Below are positions 56,879 through 64,000 of a DNA stretch of 64,000 bases, in pieces. Below the pieces are notes generated by a model. That model was not told the origin of the DNA and ran no database searches. It saw nothing but the letters and a program-made list of their open reading frames with translations. This DNA is from an uncultured Prevotella sp. GTDB lineage: Bacteria; Bacteroidota; Bacteroidia; Bacteroidales; Bacteroidaceae. The stretch covers positions 1-64,000 of the forward strand of contig CAMKRS010000007.1 in NCBI GenBank assembly GCA_946415245.1, written 5' to 3'. Made by a program: the position numbers and the translations under genes. Numbering within the stretch: the stretch's first letter is position 1; each line of letters starts with the position of its first letter.

Positions 56879-57927
56879 TGAATAAGGATATATATATATT
56901 AGGTATAGAGTCGAGTTGTGATGATACGTCGGCAGCGGTGCTGAAGAATGGTGTGCTGTTGTCGAATGTGACAGCATCGCAGTCGGTGCACGAGGCTTAC
57001 GGCGGTGTGGTGCCTGAACTCGCATCGAGAGCACATCAGCAAAATGTGGTGCCGGTGGTGGATCAGGCCATCAAACGGGCTGGCATCACTAAGGAGCAGT
57101 TGACGGCCGTCGCATTTACCCGCGGCCCAGGACTGATGGGTTCGCTGTTGGTGGGTGTGAGCTTTGCCAAGGGATTTGCCAGAAGCTTAGGTATTCCGAT
57201 GATTGACGTGAATCATTTGCAGGGGCACGTGATGGCGCATTTTATCAGAGAGCCGGAGATTCCGAGTACTCCGAATACTCCGAGTAATCAGATTCCGCCA
57301 TTGCCGTTCTTGTGTCTTTTGGTTTCTGGTGGTAATTCTCAGATTGTGAAGGTGAATGCCTATAATGATATGGAGGTGCTGGGCCAGACCATTGACGATG
57401 CAGCAGGTGAGGCCATCGACAAATGTTCGAAGGTGATGGGTCTGGGTTATCCTGGTGGACCGATCATCGACCGTCTGGCGCGTCAGGGTAATCCCAAGGC
57501 GTTCCATTTTGCTGAGCCGAATATTCCCAATCTCGACTATAGTTTTTCTGGACTGAAGACATCGTTTCTGTATTCGTTACAGAAATGGGTGGCTGAGGAT
57601 CCCGACTTTATCGAGAAGAACAAGGAGGATATCGCCGCCTCGTTGGAATGGACGATTGTGGACATTCTGATGAAAAAGCTGAAGAAGGCCGTGAAGCAGA
57701 CGGGTATCAAACATGTGGCTGTGGCCGGTGGTGTGAGTGCCAACAATGGTTTGCGTAATGCTTTCTATGATGCTCAAAAACGGTATGGTTGGACCATCTA
57801 TATCCCTAAATTCAGTTATACCACCGATAATGCTGCGATGATTGGTATTGTGGGTTATTATAAGTATCTGGATGGGGAGTTTTGTGGTATAGATGCCCCA
57901 GCCTTTTCGAAAGTGACTTTTAAGTGA
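56878..57927 (+). CDS. tsaD: tRNA N6-adenosine threonylcarbamoyltransferase
   Basis: 349 residues. It transfers the threonylcarbamoyl group to A37 of ANN-decoding tRNAs (t6A). IYILGIESSCDDTSAAVLKN at the start; VVPELASRAHQQNVVPVVDQ with the iron-binding histidine region; HLQGHVMAHF; LLVSGGNSQIV; TIDDAAGEAIDKCSKVMGLG. The start at 56878 is chosen over 56824, which lies inside map. Confidence 0.97.
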   Translation: MNKDIYILGIESSCDDTSAAVLKNGVLLSNVTASQSVHEAYGGVVPELASRAHQQNVVPVVDQAIKRAGITKEQLTAVAFTRGPGLMGSLLVGVSFAKGFARSLGIPMIDVNHLQGHVMAHFIREPEIPSTPNTPSNQIPPLPFLCLLVSGGNSQIVKVNAYNDMEVLGQTIDDAAGEAIDKCSKVMGLGYPGGPIIDRLARQGNPKAFHFAEPNIPNLDYSFSGLKTSFLYSLQKWVAEDPDFIEKNKEDIAASLEWTIVDILMKKLKKAVKQTGIKHVAVAGGVSANNGLRNAFYDAQKRYGWTIYIPKFSYTTDNAAMIGIVGYYKYLDGEFCGIDAPAFSKVTFK

Positions 57928-57951
57928 ATAGTGAACAGTGAAAAGTGAATA
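57924..57951. repeat. 28-bp heptanucleotide block
   Basis: GTGAATA, GTGAACA, GTGAAAA, GTGAATA. It begins at the tsaD stop and ends 3 bp before the cinA ATG, followed by GTTATG exactly as in front of the amidase gene (42569-42574). Confidence 0.9.
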
Positions 57952-57954
57952 GTT

Positions 57955-58467
57955 ATGATGGATTTTGAATCGAAAATGATAAGCAGGGAGGTAAGTGAAC
58001 TGCTTTGGGATATGGAGAAGACGGTAGGAACAGCAGAGAGTTGTACCGGTGGACGTATTGCTGAGGCCATTATGTCGGTTCCCGGCGCTTCGAAATATTT
58101 CAAGGGTGGCATTATCTCATATGTGAATGAGATTAAGGAGTCGCTGCTGGGTGTCGATCCCCAGGTACTAGAAGAACAAACGGCTGTTTGTGAGGAGGTG
58201 GCCAAGGAGATGGTGCTGGGAGCCTGTAAAATACTGAATACTAATTATGCCATTTCTGCAACAGGTATCGCAGGTCCAACAGGAGGAACAAAAGACATCC
58301 CCGTCGGCACAATTTGGTTAGCTTGTGGTAATGCGGAAAAGGTGATGACTGTCAAAGTAGAAGAAGATCACGGACGTGACATCAATTTGGCTATTGCTAC
58401 CAATCGCGCTATGCAGTTGTTTTTGGACTATCTTAAGGCTGAGACAGTTGCAGAGGTGAATGAATAA
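57955..58467 (+). CDS. CinA C-terminal-type nicotinamide-nucleotide amidohydrolase
   Basis: 170 residues, the stand-alone CinA C-terminal (PncC/YgaD-like) domain that deamidates NMN to nicotinate mononucleotide. Motifs: VGTAESCTGGRIAEAIMSVP (nucleophile Ser region), YFKGGIISYVNEIKESLLGV and ISATGIAGPTGGTKDIPVGT. Full domain length; the MoCF-like N-terminal half of CinA is absent, as in many bacteria. Confidence 0.93.
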   Translation: MMDFESKMISREVSELLWDMEKTVGTAESCTGGRIAEAIMSVPGASKYFKGGIISYVNEIKESLLGVDPQVLEEQTAVCEEVAKEMVLGACKILNTNYAISATGIAGPTGGTKDIPVGTIWLACGNAEKVMTVKVEEDHGRDINLAIATNRAMQLFLDYLKAETVAEVNE

Positions 58468-58531
58468 GTTAAAAAATCATAATTGTAGCCCAAAACCGGT
58501 TTCCGACTTTTCTTGTTTCAAAGAAAATTAG

Positions 58532-58539
58532 TACCTTTG
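58532..58539 (+). promoter_or_regulatory. -7 element of the rpmB-rpmG operon
   Basis: TACCTTTG, 52 bp upstream of the rpmB ATG. The -33 position reads TTTT (58508-58511), one mismatch, at 20 bp spacing. Confidence 0.6.
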
Positions 58540-58591
58540 CACCCTGTTTGGAATAAGTAGTAAAAAAGAACAAGTAAAAAAGTAGATAGAA

Positions 58592-58855
58592 ATGTCTAAA
58601 GTTTGTCAAATTACAGGAAAGAAGGCACAGATAGGTTGTAATGTGTCTCACTCAAAGCACCACACAAAGAGAAGCTTTGACGTCAACCTGTTCAGCAAGA
58701 AATTCTACTATGTAGAAGAGGGTTGCTGGATTCAGTTGAAGATCAGCGCCGCTGGCCTTCGCATGATTAATAAAGTAGGTCTTGACGCTGCATTGAAGCA
58801 GGCTGTTGCCAAGGGATATGTAGACTGGAAGGACATTAAAGTGATAGGAGACTAA
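58592..58855 (+). CDS. rpmB: 50S ribosomal protein L28
   Basis: 87 residues. Begins [40 protein letters not shown] and [20 protein letters not shown] are standard. Structural protein of the large subunit. Followed 5 bp later by rpmG, as usual in Bacteroidota. Confidence 0.98.
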   Translation: MSKVCQITGKKAQIGCNVSHSKHHTKRSFDVNLFSKKFYYVEEGCWIQLKISAAGLRMINKVGLDAALKQAVAKGYVDWKDIKVIGD

Positions 58856-58860
58856 CGACG

Positions 58861-59052
58861 ATGGCAAACAAGAAAGCAAAAGGTAATCGCGTCCAGGTAA
58901 TTCTGGAGTGCACCGAGATGAAGAATAGTGGTCTGCCCGGCACAAGCCGTTATATCACGGTAAAGAACCGTAAGAATACGGCCGAGCGTCTGGAGCTGAT
59001 GAAGTATAACCCCATCCTGAAGAAGATGACTCTTCACAAGGAGATTAAATAA
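58861..59052 (+). CDS. rpmG: 50S ribosomal protein L33
   Basis: 63 residues: [60 protein letters not shown]. The form without the CxxC zinc ribbon seen in Bacteroidota. Confidence 0.98.
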   Translation: MANKKAKGNRVQVILECTEMKNSGLPGTSRYITVKNRKNTAERLELMKYNPILKKMTLHKEIK

Positions 59053-59063
59053 GCACTGAAAGT

Positions 59064-59222
59064 ATGGCAAAGAAAACCGTTGCTACCCTCCATGAAGGTT
59101 CAAAGGATGGTCGCGCTTACACAAAGGTAATCAAGATGGTTAAGAGCCCCAAGACTGGTGCTTACATCTTCGACGAGCAGATGGTTCCTAACGAGGCCGT
59201 TAAGGACTTCTTCAAGAACTAA
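59064..59222 (+). CDS. DUF4295 protein, small basic protein of the ribosomal operon
   Basis: 52 residues: MAKKTVATLHEGSKDGRAYT, KVIKMVKSPKTGAYIFDEQM, VPNEAVKDFFKN. This tiny protein regularly follows rpmB-rpmG in Bacteroidota and is therefore probably a ribosome-associated protein; the exact role is not known. Confidence 0.9.
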   Translation: MAKKTVATLHEGSKDGRAYTKVIKMVKSPKTGAYIFDEQMVPNEAVKDFFKN

Positions 59223-59246
59223 GATTTTGATTTTTAGATAAAAAAG

Positions 59247-59281
59247 AGAGGTTGCAAAACAATTTGCGACCTCTTTTTTTG
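59247..59281 (+). terminator. Terminator of the rpmB operon
   Basis: AGAGGTTGCAAA pairs with TTTGCGACCTCT (one G-T wobble) around 59247-59274, followed by T7. The end of the T tract forms the TTTG -33 box of the ftsY promoter. Confidence 0.85.
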
Positions 59282-59308
59282 TTTTCTCATCTTTTTTTGT
59301 TAATTTTG
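59278..59308 (+). promoter_or_regulatory. Promoter of ftsY, overlapping the preceding terminator
   Basis: TTTG (59278-59281), 19-bp spacer, TAATTTTG (59301-59308); the ATG is at 59328. Confidence 0.75.
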
Positions 59309-59327
59309 CGCTGTAAATTAGTAGTAT

Positions 59328-60284
59328 ATGGGAATTTTTGGTTTTTTCAATAAAGAAAAGAAGGAAACTTTAGACAAGGGACTGGAGAAAACGAAGTCGA
59401 GCGTGTTTGACAAACTGGCTCGTGCCGTTGCCGGCAAGTCTAAGGTGGACGATGATGTGCTGGACAATCTGGAAGAGGTGCTGATTACCAGTGATGTGGG
59501 TGTGGATACCACGCTGAAGATCATCGAGCGCATTGAGGAACGCGTAGCTCGAGACAAGTATGTGTCGACATCGGAACTGAATGGCATCCTGAAAGACGAG
59601 ATCGCGGCGTTGTTGGCCGAGAACAATTCTGAGGATAATGACAATTGGGATCTGCCTAGCGATCACAAACCTTACGTGATATTGGTGGTAGGTGTGAATG
59701 GTGTTGGTAAGACCACGACAATAGGAAAACTGGCTTGGCAGTTTAAGCAGGCTGGCAAGAAAGTGTATCTGGGTGCCGCTGACACCTTCCGTGCTGCCGC
59801 TGTGGAACAACTCTGTATCTGGGGCGAGCGCGTAGGTGTGCCAGTTATTAAGCAGCAAATGGGCAGCGATCCTGCCAGTGTGGCTTTTGATACCATTTCC
59901 AGTGCTAAGGCCAATGGAGCAGATGTGGTGTTGATAGATACAGCTGGACGTCTGCACAATAAGGTGGGTCTGATGAATGAGTTGAAGAAGATCAAGGAGG
60001 TGATGAAGAAAGTGATGCCTGAGGCACCTGACGAGGTGATGTTGGTGCTGGATGGCTCTACGGGTCAGAATGCCTTTGAGCAGGCTAAGCAGTTTTCGGC
60101 CGTAACGCAGATTACCTCGTTGGCGATAACGAAGCTTGATGGTACTGCGAAAGGTGGCGTCGTCATTGGTATTAGTGACCAACTGAAGGTGCCTGTGAAG
60201 TATATCGGTCTCGGTGAGAAAATGACCGACCTCCAGCTCTTTAATAAGCGACAGTTCGTAGATTCTTTGTTTGACAATCAATGA
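59328..60284 (+). CDS. ftsY: Signal recognition particle receptor FtsY
   Basis: 318 residues. SRP GTPase that docks ribosome-SRP complexes at the inner membrane. An N-terminal helical NG-domain start (SKVDDDVLDNLEEVLITSDV), G1 VVGVNGVGKTTTIGKLAWQF, the insertion DTFRAAAVEQLCIWGERVGV, G3 VVLIDTAGRLHNKVGLMNEL, G4 ITKLDGTAKGG and the C-terminal PVKYIGLGEKMTDLQLFN. The acidic A domain is very short. 4-bp overlap with rimO. Confidence 0.97.
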   Translation: MGIFGFFNKEKKETLDKGLEKTKSSVFDKLARAVAGKSKVDDDVLDNLEEVLITSDVGVDTTLKIIERIEERVARDKYVSTSELNGILKDEIAALLAENNSEDNDNWDLPSDHKPYVILVVGVNGVGKTTTIGKLAWQFKQAGKKVYLGAADTFRAAAVEQLCIWGERVGVPVIKQQMGSDPASVAFDTISSAKANGADVVLIDTAGRLHNKVGLMNELKKIKEVMKKVMPEAPDEVMLVLDGSTGQNAFEQAKQFSAVTQITSLAITKLDGTAKGGVVIGISDQLKVPVKYIGLGEKMTDLQLFNKRQFVDSLFDNQ

Positions 60285-61579
60285 AAAAGACGATCGACAT
60301 CATATCGCTTGGGTGCTCCAAAAATCTTGTTGACAGCGAGATGCTGATGGGGTTGATGGAGGCTAATGGCTATCAGTGTACGCACGATAGTGATGACCCT
60401 CATGGCGAGATTGTCGTGGTGAATACTTGTGGCTTTATCAATGATGCCAAAGAGGAGAGTATCAATACCATCTTGGAATTCGCACAGGCGAAGACAGAGG
60501 GTAGGATAGAGAAACTCTTCGTGATGGGATGTCTGTCGGAACGGTATCTGGCAGATCTCGAAGCGGAGATTCCTGAAGTTGATGGCTGGTATGGCAAGTT
60601 CAATTACAGAAAATTGCTGAAGGATCTCGAAGGTGAACAGTTTGAGGTCTGCGAGGGACATCGTCATATTACGACGCCGAAGCACTATGCCTATATCAAG
60701 ATCAGTGAGGGTTGTGACCGTCATTGCGCTTATTGTGCCATCCCGCTGATTACTGGCAAACACCAAAGCCGGCCAATGGAGGAAATCCTTGATGAGGTGC
60801 GTTATCTGGTAAGTCAGGGCACTAAGGAGTTTAATGTGATTGCTCAGGAACTGACTTATTTTGGCGTAGACATCGATGGCCAGCAACATATCGCGGAACT
60901 GATAGACAGAATGGCAGACATTGAAGGTGTGGAATGGATTCGATTACACTATGCCTATCCCACACACTTCCCTTGGGATCTGCTGCCAGTAATGCGTAAA
61001 CATAAGAATGTCTGTAAATATCTGGATATCGCATTGCAGCACATTTCTGACCATATGCTTTCGAGAATGAAGCGCCATGTCACAAAACAGGAAACCTACG
61101 ATCTGGTGGAACGCCTCAGGAGAGATGTGCCTGGTATTCATTTGCGTACAACACTGATGGTAGGATTCCCAGGAGAGACACAGGAAGATTTTGAGGAGCT
61201 GATTGCCTTTACCAAATGGGCTCGTTTTGAGCGGATGGGAGCCTTTGCCTATTCAGAAGAGGAAGGAACTTATTCGGAGCAGCATTATGAGGATGATGTG
61301 CCTGAGGAGATTAAACAACAGCGTTTGGACAAATTGATGCGTGTGCAACAGCGTATCAGTGAGGAGATAGAGGCTGAGAAAGTGGATTCCATCCAACGGG
61401 TCATCATCGACCGTCAGGAGGGAGACTATTATATCGGACGTACACAGTATTGTTCGCCGGAGGTGGATCCTGAGGTGCTGATACCGGTATCGGATAGGCA
61501 TTTGGAAATCGGTGAATTCTATGATGTGCTCATTACCGACTCCGAAGAATTTGACATTTATGGAATTACAATCAAATAG
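60281..61579 (+). CDS. rimO: Ribosomal protein S12 methylthiotransferase
   Basis: 432 residues. Radical-SAM enzyme that methylthiolates an Asp of ribosomal protein S12. N-terminal UPF0004 domain with cysteines in ISLGCSKNLVDSE, VVNTCGFINDA and VMGCLSERY; radical-SAM CxxxCxxC in EGCDRHCAYCAIPLITGKHQ; C-terminal TRAM domain (about 370-432). Typical length. Confidence 0.96.
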   Translation: MKKTIDIISLGCSKNLVDSEMLMGLMEANGYQCTHDSDDPHGEIVVVNTCGFINDAKEESINTILEFAQAKTEGRIEKLFVMGCLSERYLADLEAEIPEVDGWYGKFNYRKLLKDLEGEQFEVCEGHRHITTPKHYAYIKISEGCDRHCAYCAIPLITGKHQSRPMEEILDEVRYLVSQGTKEFNVIAQELTYFGVDIDGQQHIAELIDRMADIEGVEWIRLHYAYPTHFPWDLLPVMRKHKNVCKYLDIALQHISDHMLSRMKRHVTKQETYDLVERLRRDVPGIHLRTTLMVGFPGETQEDFEELIAFTKWARFERMGAFAYSEEEGTYSEQHYEDDVPEEIKQQRLDKLMRVQQRISEEIEAEKVDSIQRVIIDRQEGDYYIGRTQYCSPEVDPEVLIPVSDRHLEIGEFYDVLITDSEEFDIYGITIK

Positions 61580-61585
61580 AATGAT

Positions 61586-61873
61586 ATGAATAACAAAGAC
61601 TTTATCACAACATTGGCATCGAGGACAGGTCGTTCTGTTGAGGAAACTCAGCGGATGGTGGATACCGTGATTGAGACCATGGGTGACCATTTCCAAGAGG
61701 ATGATACTGTGCTTGTACCTAATTTCGGAACTTTCGAAGTTAAGAAAAAGTTGGAAAGGGTAATGGTTAATCCTTCTACGGGTCAGCGGATGCTGGTGCC
61801 CCCCAAACTTGTATTGAACTTTAAGCCGAATGTAGGTTGGAAGGAACGTGTAAAGAATGGAGGAACTGAGTGA
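61586..61873 (+). CDS. HU-family DNA-binding protein
   Basis: 95 residues: a short HU/IHF-type protein. KDFITTLASRTGRSVEETQR forms the helical dimer part; VPNFGTFEVKKKLERVMVNP and the arm VMVNPSTGQRMLVPPKLVLN (with the Pro needed for DNA kinking) complete the fold. It overlaps the next gene, also HU-like, by 4 bp. Binds DNA as a dimer, perhaps with its neighbour. Confidence 0.93.
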   Translation: MNNKDFITTLASRTGRSVEETQRMVDTVIETMGDHFQEDDTVLVPNFGTFEVKKKLERVMVNPSTGQRMLVPPKLVLNFKPNVGWKERVKNGGTE

Positions 61874-63090
61874 TGGGAAAAATATCGTTGCAAGATTTGG
61901 CTAGTGTTCTTGTTGAACGTTGGCATTTAGGTAAGAAAGAAGCCTCGATGTTTGTCAACGAGATGTTTTTTGTGATTCAAAAATCACTCGATGAGGACAA
62001 AATCGTGAAGGTGAAAGGTTTGGGTACATTTAAGATCATCGATGTCGACGATCGTGAAAGTGTGGATGTGAATACGGGAGACCGTGTACTGATTGAAGGT
62101 CACGGAAAGATAACCTTCACACCCGATGCCTTGATGAAGGAATTGGTAAACAAGCCTTTCTCGCAGTTTGAGACAGTGGTTCTAAATGAGGGGGTGGATT
62201 TCAATGATGCGGCCGTTAATCAGCCAGAAGAGACAACGGGGGACGTCCTTGATGAGATAGAGGATAGTTCAGCGCCGTTAGTGGAATTCGTTGATGAATC
62301 TCACGATGAAAAGTCAGTAGAACAGGAATCCCCGAAGCCTGAACCTGTAGCTGTTGCTGATCTTCCAAAGGAGGAAGAAACGGCTACTGAAGATATTTCA
62401 GAAGAAAATACGGAAAGTGATGCTTCGCAAGAGACACCACAAGAAGAATCTGAAGAAGCATCAGAAGGAATAGGAGCATCAGAAGAAACCGAAGGAACAG
62501 GAGAATCCGAAGAAACAGAAGAAACTGAAGAAACAGTGGTGATAGATGATTTTGAGGAAGGTCCTGGTTTCAAGAAGTATCTTAAGTGGATAGGTCTAGT
62601 TCTGCTGGCACTGGCTGTCTTCTTAATAGGCTATCTTGCAGGAAGAGGTCCTAAGACGACACCACAGGAACCTAAGACGGAGATTGTTAAAAATGATACT
62701 GTTAAGAACTTACCGAATGATTCTGACACCGTCGATATGCAGACTGAAGTGGAAGAGGAATCATTGGAGGATGAAGAAGTTGCAGATGATGACGAGGAGA
62801 CTATGGAAGATGAAGAGGAAGCCAAGGAAGAAGAAAGACCTCTGGATAAGTGGGAGGCTATGGATGCCCGTGTCAAGACAGGTGCTTACCGTATTATTGG
62901 TACCGACACAGTGGTGAAGGCCAAGGCTGGTGATAATTTGACTCGCATAGGTAATCGTCTCCTGGGTCCGGGTATGGAATGCTACTTGGAAGTCTATAAT
63001 GGTCTTTCTGCAGGAGCCGTATTATCTGCAGGTCAGGAAATCATGATTCCCAAGGTTGAATTAAAGAAGAAAAAGAGGAAAATAGAGTAA
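61870..63090 (+). CDS. HU-domain protein with membrane helix and C-terminal LysM domain
   Basis: 406 residues. N-terminal HU/IHF-like domain (about 1-95: KISLQDLASVLVERWHLGKK; KVKGLGTFKIIDVDDRESVD; HGKITFTPDALMKELVN). Then a very acidic region rich in Glu, Ser and Thr (about 100-228). One membrane helix (about 238-258: WIGLVLLALAVFLIGYLAG). A second acidic stretch, then a LysM domain (about 345-398: VKAKAGDNLTRIGNRLLGPG; GAVLSAGQEIMIPKVEL). The layout would place DNA binding in the cytoplasm and peptidoglycan binding outside, a possible chromosome-to-wall link (inference). Co-transcribed with a normal HU gene. Confidence 0.88.
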   Translation: MMGKISLQDLASVLVERWHLGKKEASMFVNEMFFVIQKSLDEDKIVKVKGLGTFKIIDVDDRESVDVNTGDRVLIEGHGKITFTPDALMKELVNKPFSQFETVVLNEGVDFNDAAVNQPEETTGDVLDEIEDSSAPLVEFVDESHDEKSVEQESPKPEPVAVADLPKEEETATEDISEENTESDASQETPQEESEEASEGIGASEETEGTGESEETEETEETVVIDDFEEGPGFKKYLKWIGLVLLALAVFLIGYLAGRGPKTTPQEPKTEIVKNDTVKNLPNDSDTVDMQTEVEEESLEDEEVADDDEETMEDEEEAKEEERPLDKWEAMDARVKTGAYRIIGTDTVVKAKAGDNLTRIGNRLLGPGMECYLEVYNGLSAGAVLSAGQEIMIPKVELKKKKRKIE

Positions 63091-63108
63091 TAATTTCCTA
63101 CTGAATGA

Positions 63109-63147
63109 AAAAGTTTCTTAAAACTTAGGTTTTGGGAAACTTTTTTA
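63109..63147 (+). terminator. Terminator after the HU-LysM gene
   Basis: AAAAGTTTC (63109-63117) pairs with GAAACTTTT (63136-63144), 9 bp, 18-nt loop, followed by a short T tract. Confidence 0.65.
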
Positions 63148-63192
63148 ATATTATTTAGATGGTAAAGTGTACGTTATAATCGATTTATTCAC

Positions 63193-63200
63193 TACTTTTG
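63193..63200 (+). promoter_or_regulatory. -7 element of the MoxR gene
   Basis: TACTTTTG, 37 bp before the ATG at 63238; no clean TTTG at -33. Confidence 0.5.
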
Positions 63201-63237
63201 CGGTCAAATTAAGAAAATAATAAAAAGAGTAAATATT

Positions 63238-64000
63238 ATGGCAGAAGCAATTGACATCCGTGAGTTGAATATTCGGATTGAACAGCAAAGTGCATTTGTT
63301 ACGAATCTCGTAGCAGGTATGGACCGTGTCATCGTTGGACAGAAGCATCTTGTAGACTCTCTTCTGATCGGTCTGTTGAGTGATGGACATATTCTTTTGG
63401 AGGGTGTGCCAGGTTTGGCTAAGACACTGGCCATCAAGACTCTGGCTCAACTGATTGACTCTGATTACAGTCGTATTCAGTTTACTCCCGACCTTCTTCC
63501 TGCTGACGTGATAGGTACGATGATCTATTCACAGAAGGATGAGAAATTTCAGGTAAAGAAAGGTCCGGTATTTGCAAATTTCGTGTTGGCAGATGAAATC
63601 AACCGTGCTCCAGCAAAGGTACAGAGTGCCTTGCTCGAGGCTATGCAGGAAAAGCAGGTCACCATTGGTAGTGAGACTTTCAAGTTGCCGAATCCTTTCC
63701 TCGTGATGGCTACCCAGAACCCCATTGAGCAGGAGGGTACCTATCCGTTGCCTGAGGCACAGGTTGACCGTTTCATGCTGAAGGTGGTGATTGATTATCC
63801 CACCCTTGATGAGGAGAAAAAGATTATCCGTGAGAATATTGCTGGTGAGATGCCAAAGGTGACGCCTGTGACGACGGCTGATGAGATTCTCAAGGCCCGT
63901 AGTGTGGTTGGTGAGGTTTATCTCGACGAGAAGATTGAACAGTATATCGCTGATATCGTGTTTGCCAGCCGTTATCCTGACCGTTATGGTCTGAAGGATT
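63238..64000 (+). CDS. MoxR-family AAA+ ATPase, N-terminal part (cut by window edge)
   Basis: The first 254 codons of the usual 320-330. Start MAEAIDIRELNIRIEQQSAF; Walker A region ILLEGVPGLAKTLAIKTLAQ; Walker B VLADEINRAPAKVQSALLEA; the family-specific MATQNPIEQEGTYPLPEAQV and DRFMLKVVIDYP. MoxR ATPases act as chaperones with VWA-domain partner proteins, usually encoded just downstream, beyond this window (as in the BatABD/DUF58 loci of Bacteroidota). Confidence 0.96.
   Translation, partial: MAEAIDIRELNIRIEQQSAFVTNLVAGMDRVIVGQKHLVDSLLIGLLSDGHILLEGVPGLAKTLAIKTLAQLIDSDYSRIQFTPDLLPADVIGTMIYSQKDEKFQVKKGPVFANFVLADEINRAPAKVQSALLEAMQEKQVTIGSETFKLPNPFLVMATQNPIEQEGTYPLPEAQVDRFMLKVVIDYPTLDEEKKIIRENIAGEMPKVTPVTTADEILKARSVVGEVYLDEKIEQYIADIVFASRYPDRYGLKD

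Noticed and set aside
58493..58502. AAACCGGTTT palindrome before rpmB
   Set aside because: Short, with no T tract or clear relation to the promoter; could be chance.
1..64000. tRNA or rRNA genes
   Set aside because: No cloverleaf-like GGTTCGAATCC-type T-arm segment or rRNA sequence was noticed in the gaps; a tRNAscan run would be decisive.

Overview
The window looks like a chromosomal segment from a Prevotella-type member of the Bacteroidota. Three things point there. Many genes are preceded by the Bacteroidota sigma promoter (TTTG, 19-20 bp, TAnnTTTG). The protein families are typical of the phylum: TonB-dependent receptors, propeller histidine kinases, C10 peptidases, DUF3244, DUF4295, LruC, VirE/HU/amidase modules and GH43/GH9 enzymes. 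Shine-Dalgarno sequences are essentially absent. No rRNA, tRNA or CRISPR array was seen.

Layout. 1-3.5 kb: the 5' part of pyruvate:ferredoxin oxidoreductase and an AAA ATPase (both minus). 3.6-12.5 kb: a tightly packed minus-strand operon of five genes: PP2C response regulator, membrane WD40-like protein, propeller sensor with a degenerate H-box, soluble histidine kinase, TonB-dependent receptor. 12.6-20 kb: an ATP-grasp-like protein, a GH43 enzyme, truA, a permease, an acyltransferase, and a nitroreductase-KdsC-Maf operon followed by an ABC exporter remnant. 20-24 kb: an RNA methyltransferase divergent from a BamA/TamA-like protein, then a metallo-hydrolase. 24.1-30.5 kb: leuA-leuC-leuD-cimA-like-leuB behind a complete transcription attenuator (promoter, leader peptide with four consecutive Ile codons, antiterminator, terminator).

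31-38.5 kb is an AT-richer region: a TPR/HTH regulator, a DUF3244 protein, two SpeB-like C10 proteases, an unknown lipoprotein and a lipoprotein serpin, so proteases sit beside a likely inhibitor. 38.5-43 kb is an accessory module: a strongly structured RNA with its own promoter, an unknown protein, a VirE-type ATPase, a small HTH protein, 22-bp repeats, an HU-like protein, a smalltalk-like peptide and an N-acetylmuramoyl-alanine amidase.

43-45.7 kb (minus): methylmalonyl-CoA epimerase, carboxyltransferase, a 49-residue OadG-tail-like protein and a biotin carrier, fitting the propionate/succinate pathway. 45.8-54.3 kb: a LruC-domain lipoprotein, a TonB-dependent receptor, and a secreted fusion of a GH9 glycosidase to a complete 5'-nucleotidase. 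54.4-55.9 kb: an ECF sigma factor, a membrane anti-sigma-like protein and a Spy/CpxP-like protein. 56-64 kb: housekeeping genes (map, tsaD, cinA, rpmB, rpmG, DUF4295, ftsY, rimO), an HU gene, an unusual HU-membrane-LysM protein, and the start of a MoxR ATPase.

The observations most worth following up are the structured RNA at 38.6 kb, the GH9/5'-nucleotidase fusion, the HU-LysM protein, the leucine/isoleucine attenuator, the PP2C/histidine-kinase/TonB operon, the dispersed 28-bp heptanucleotide blocks, and a poly-T tract at the start of a protease gene. All family assignments are by reading motifs; no database search was run.
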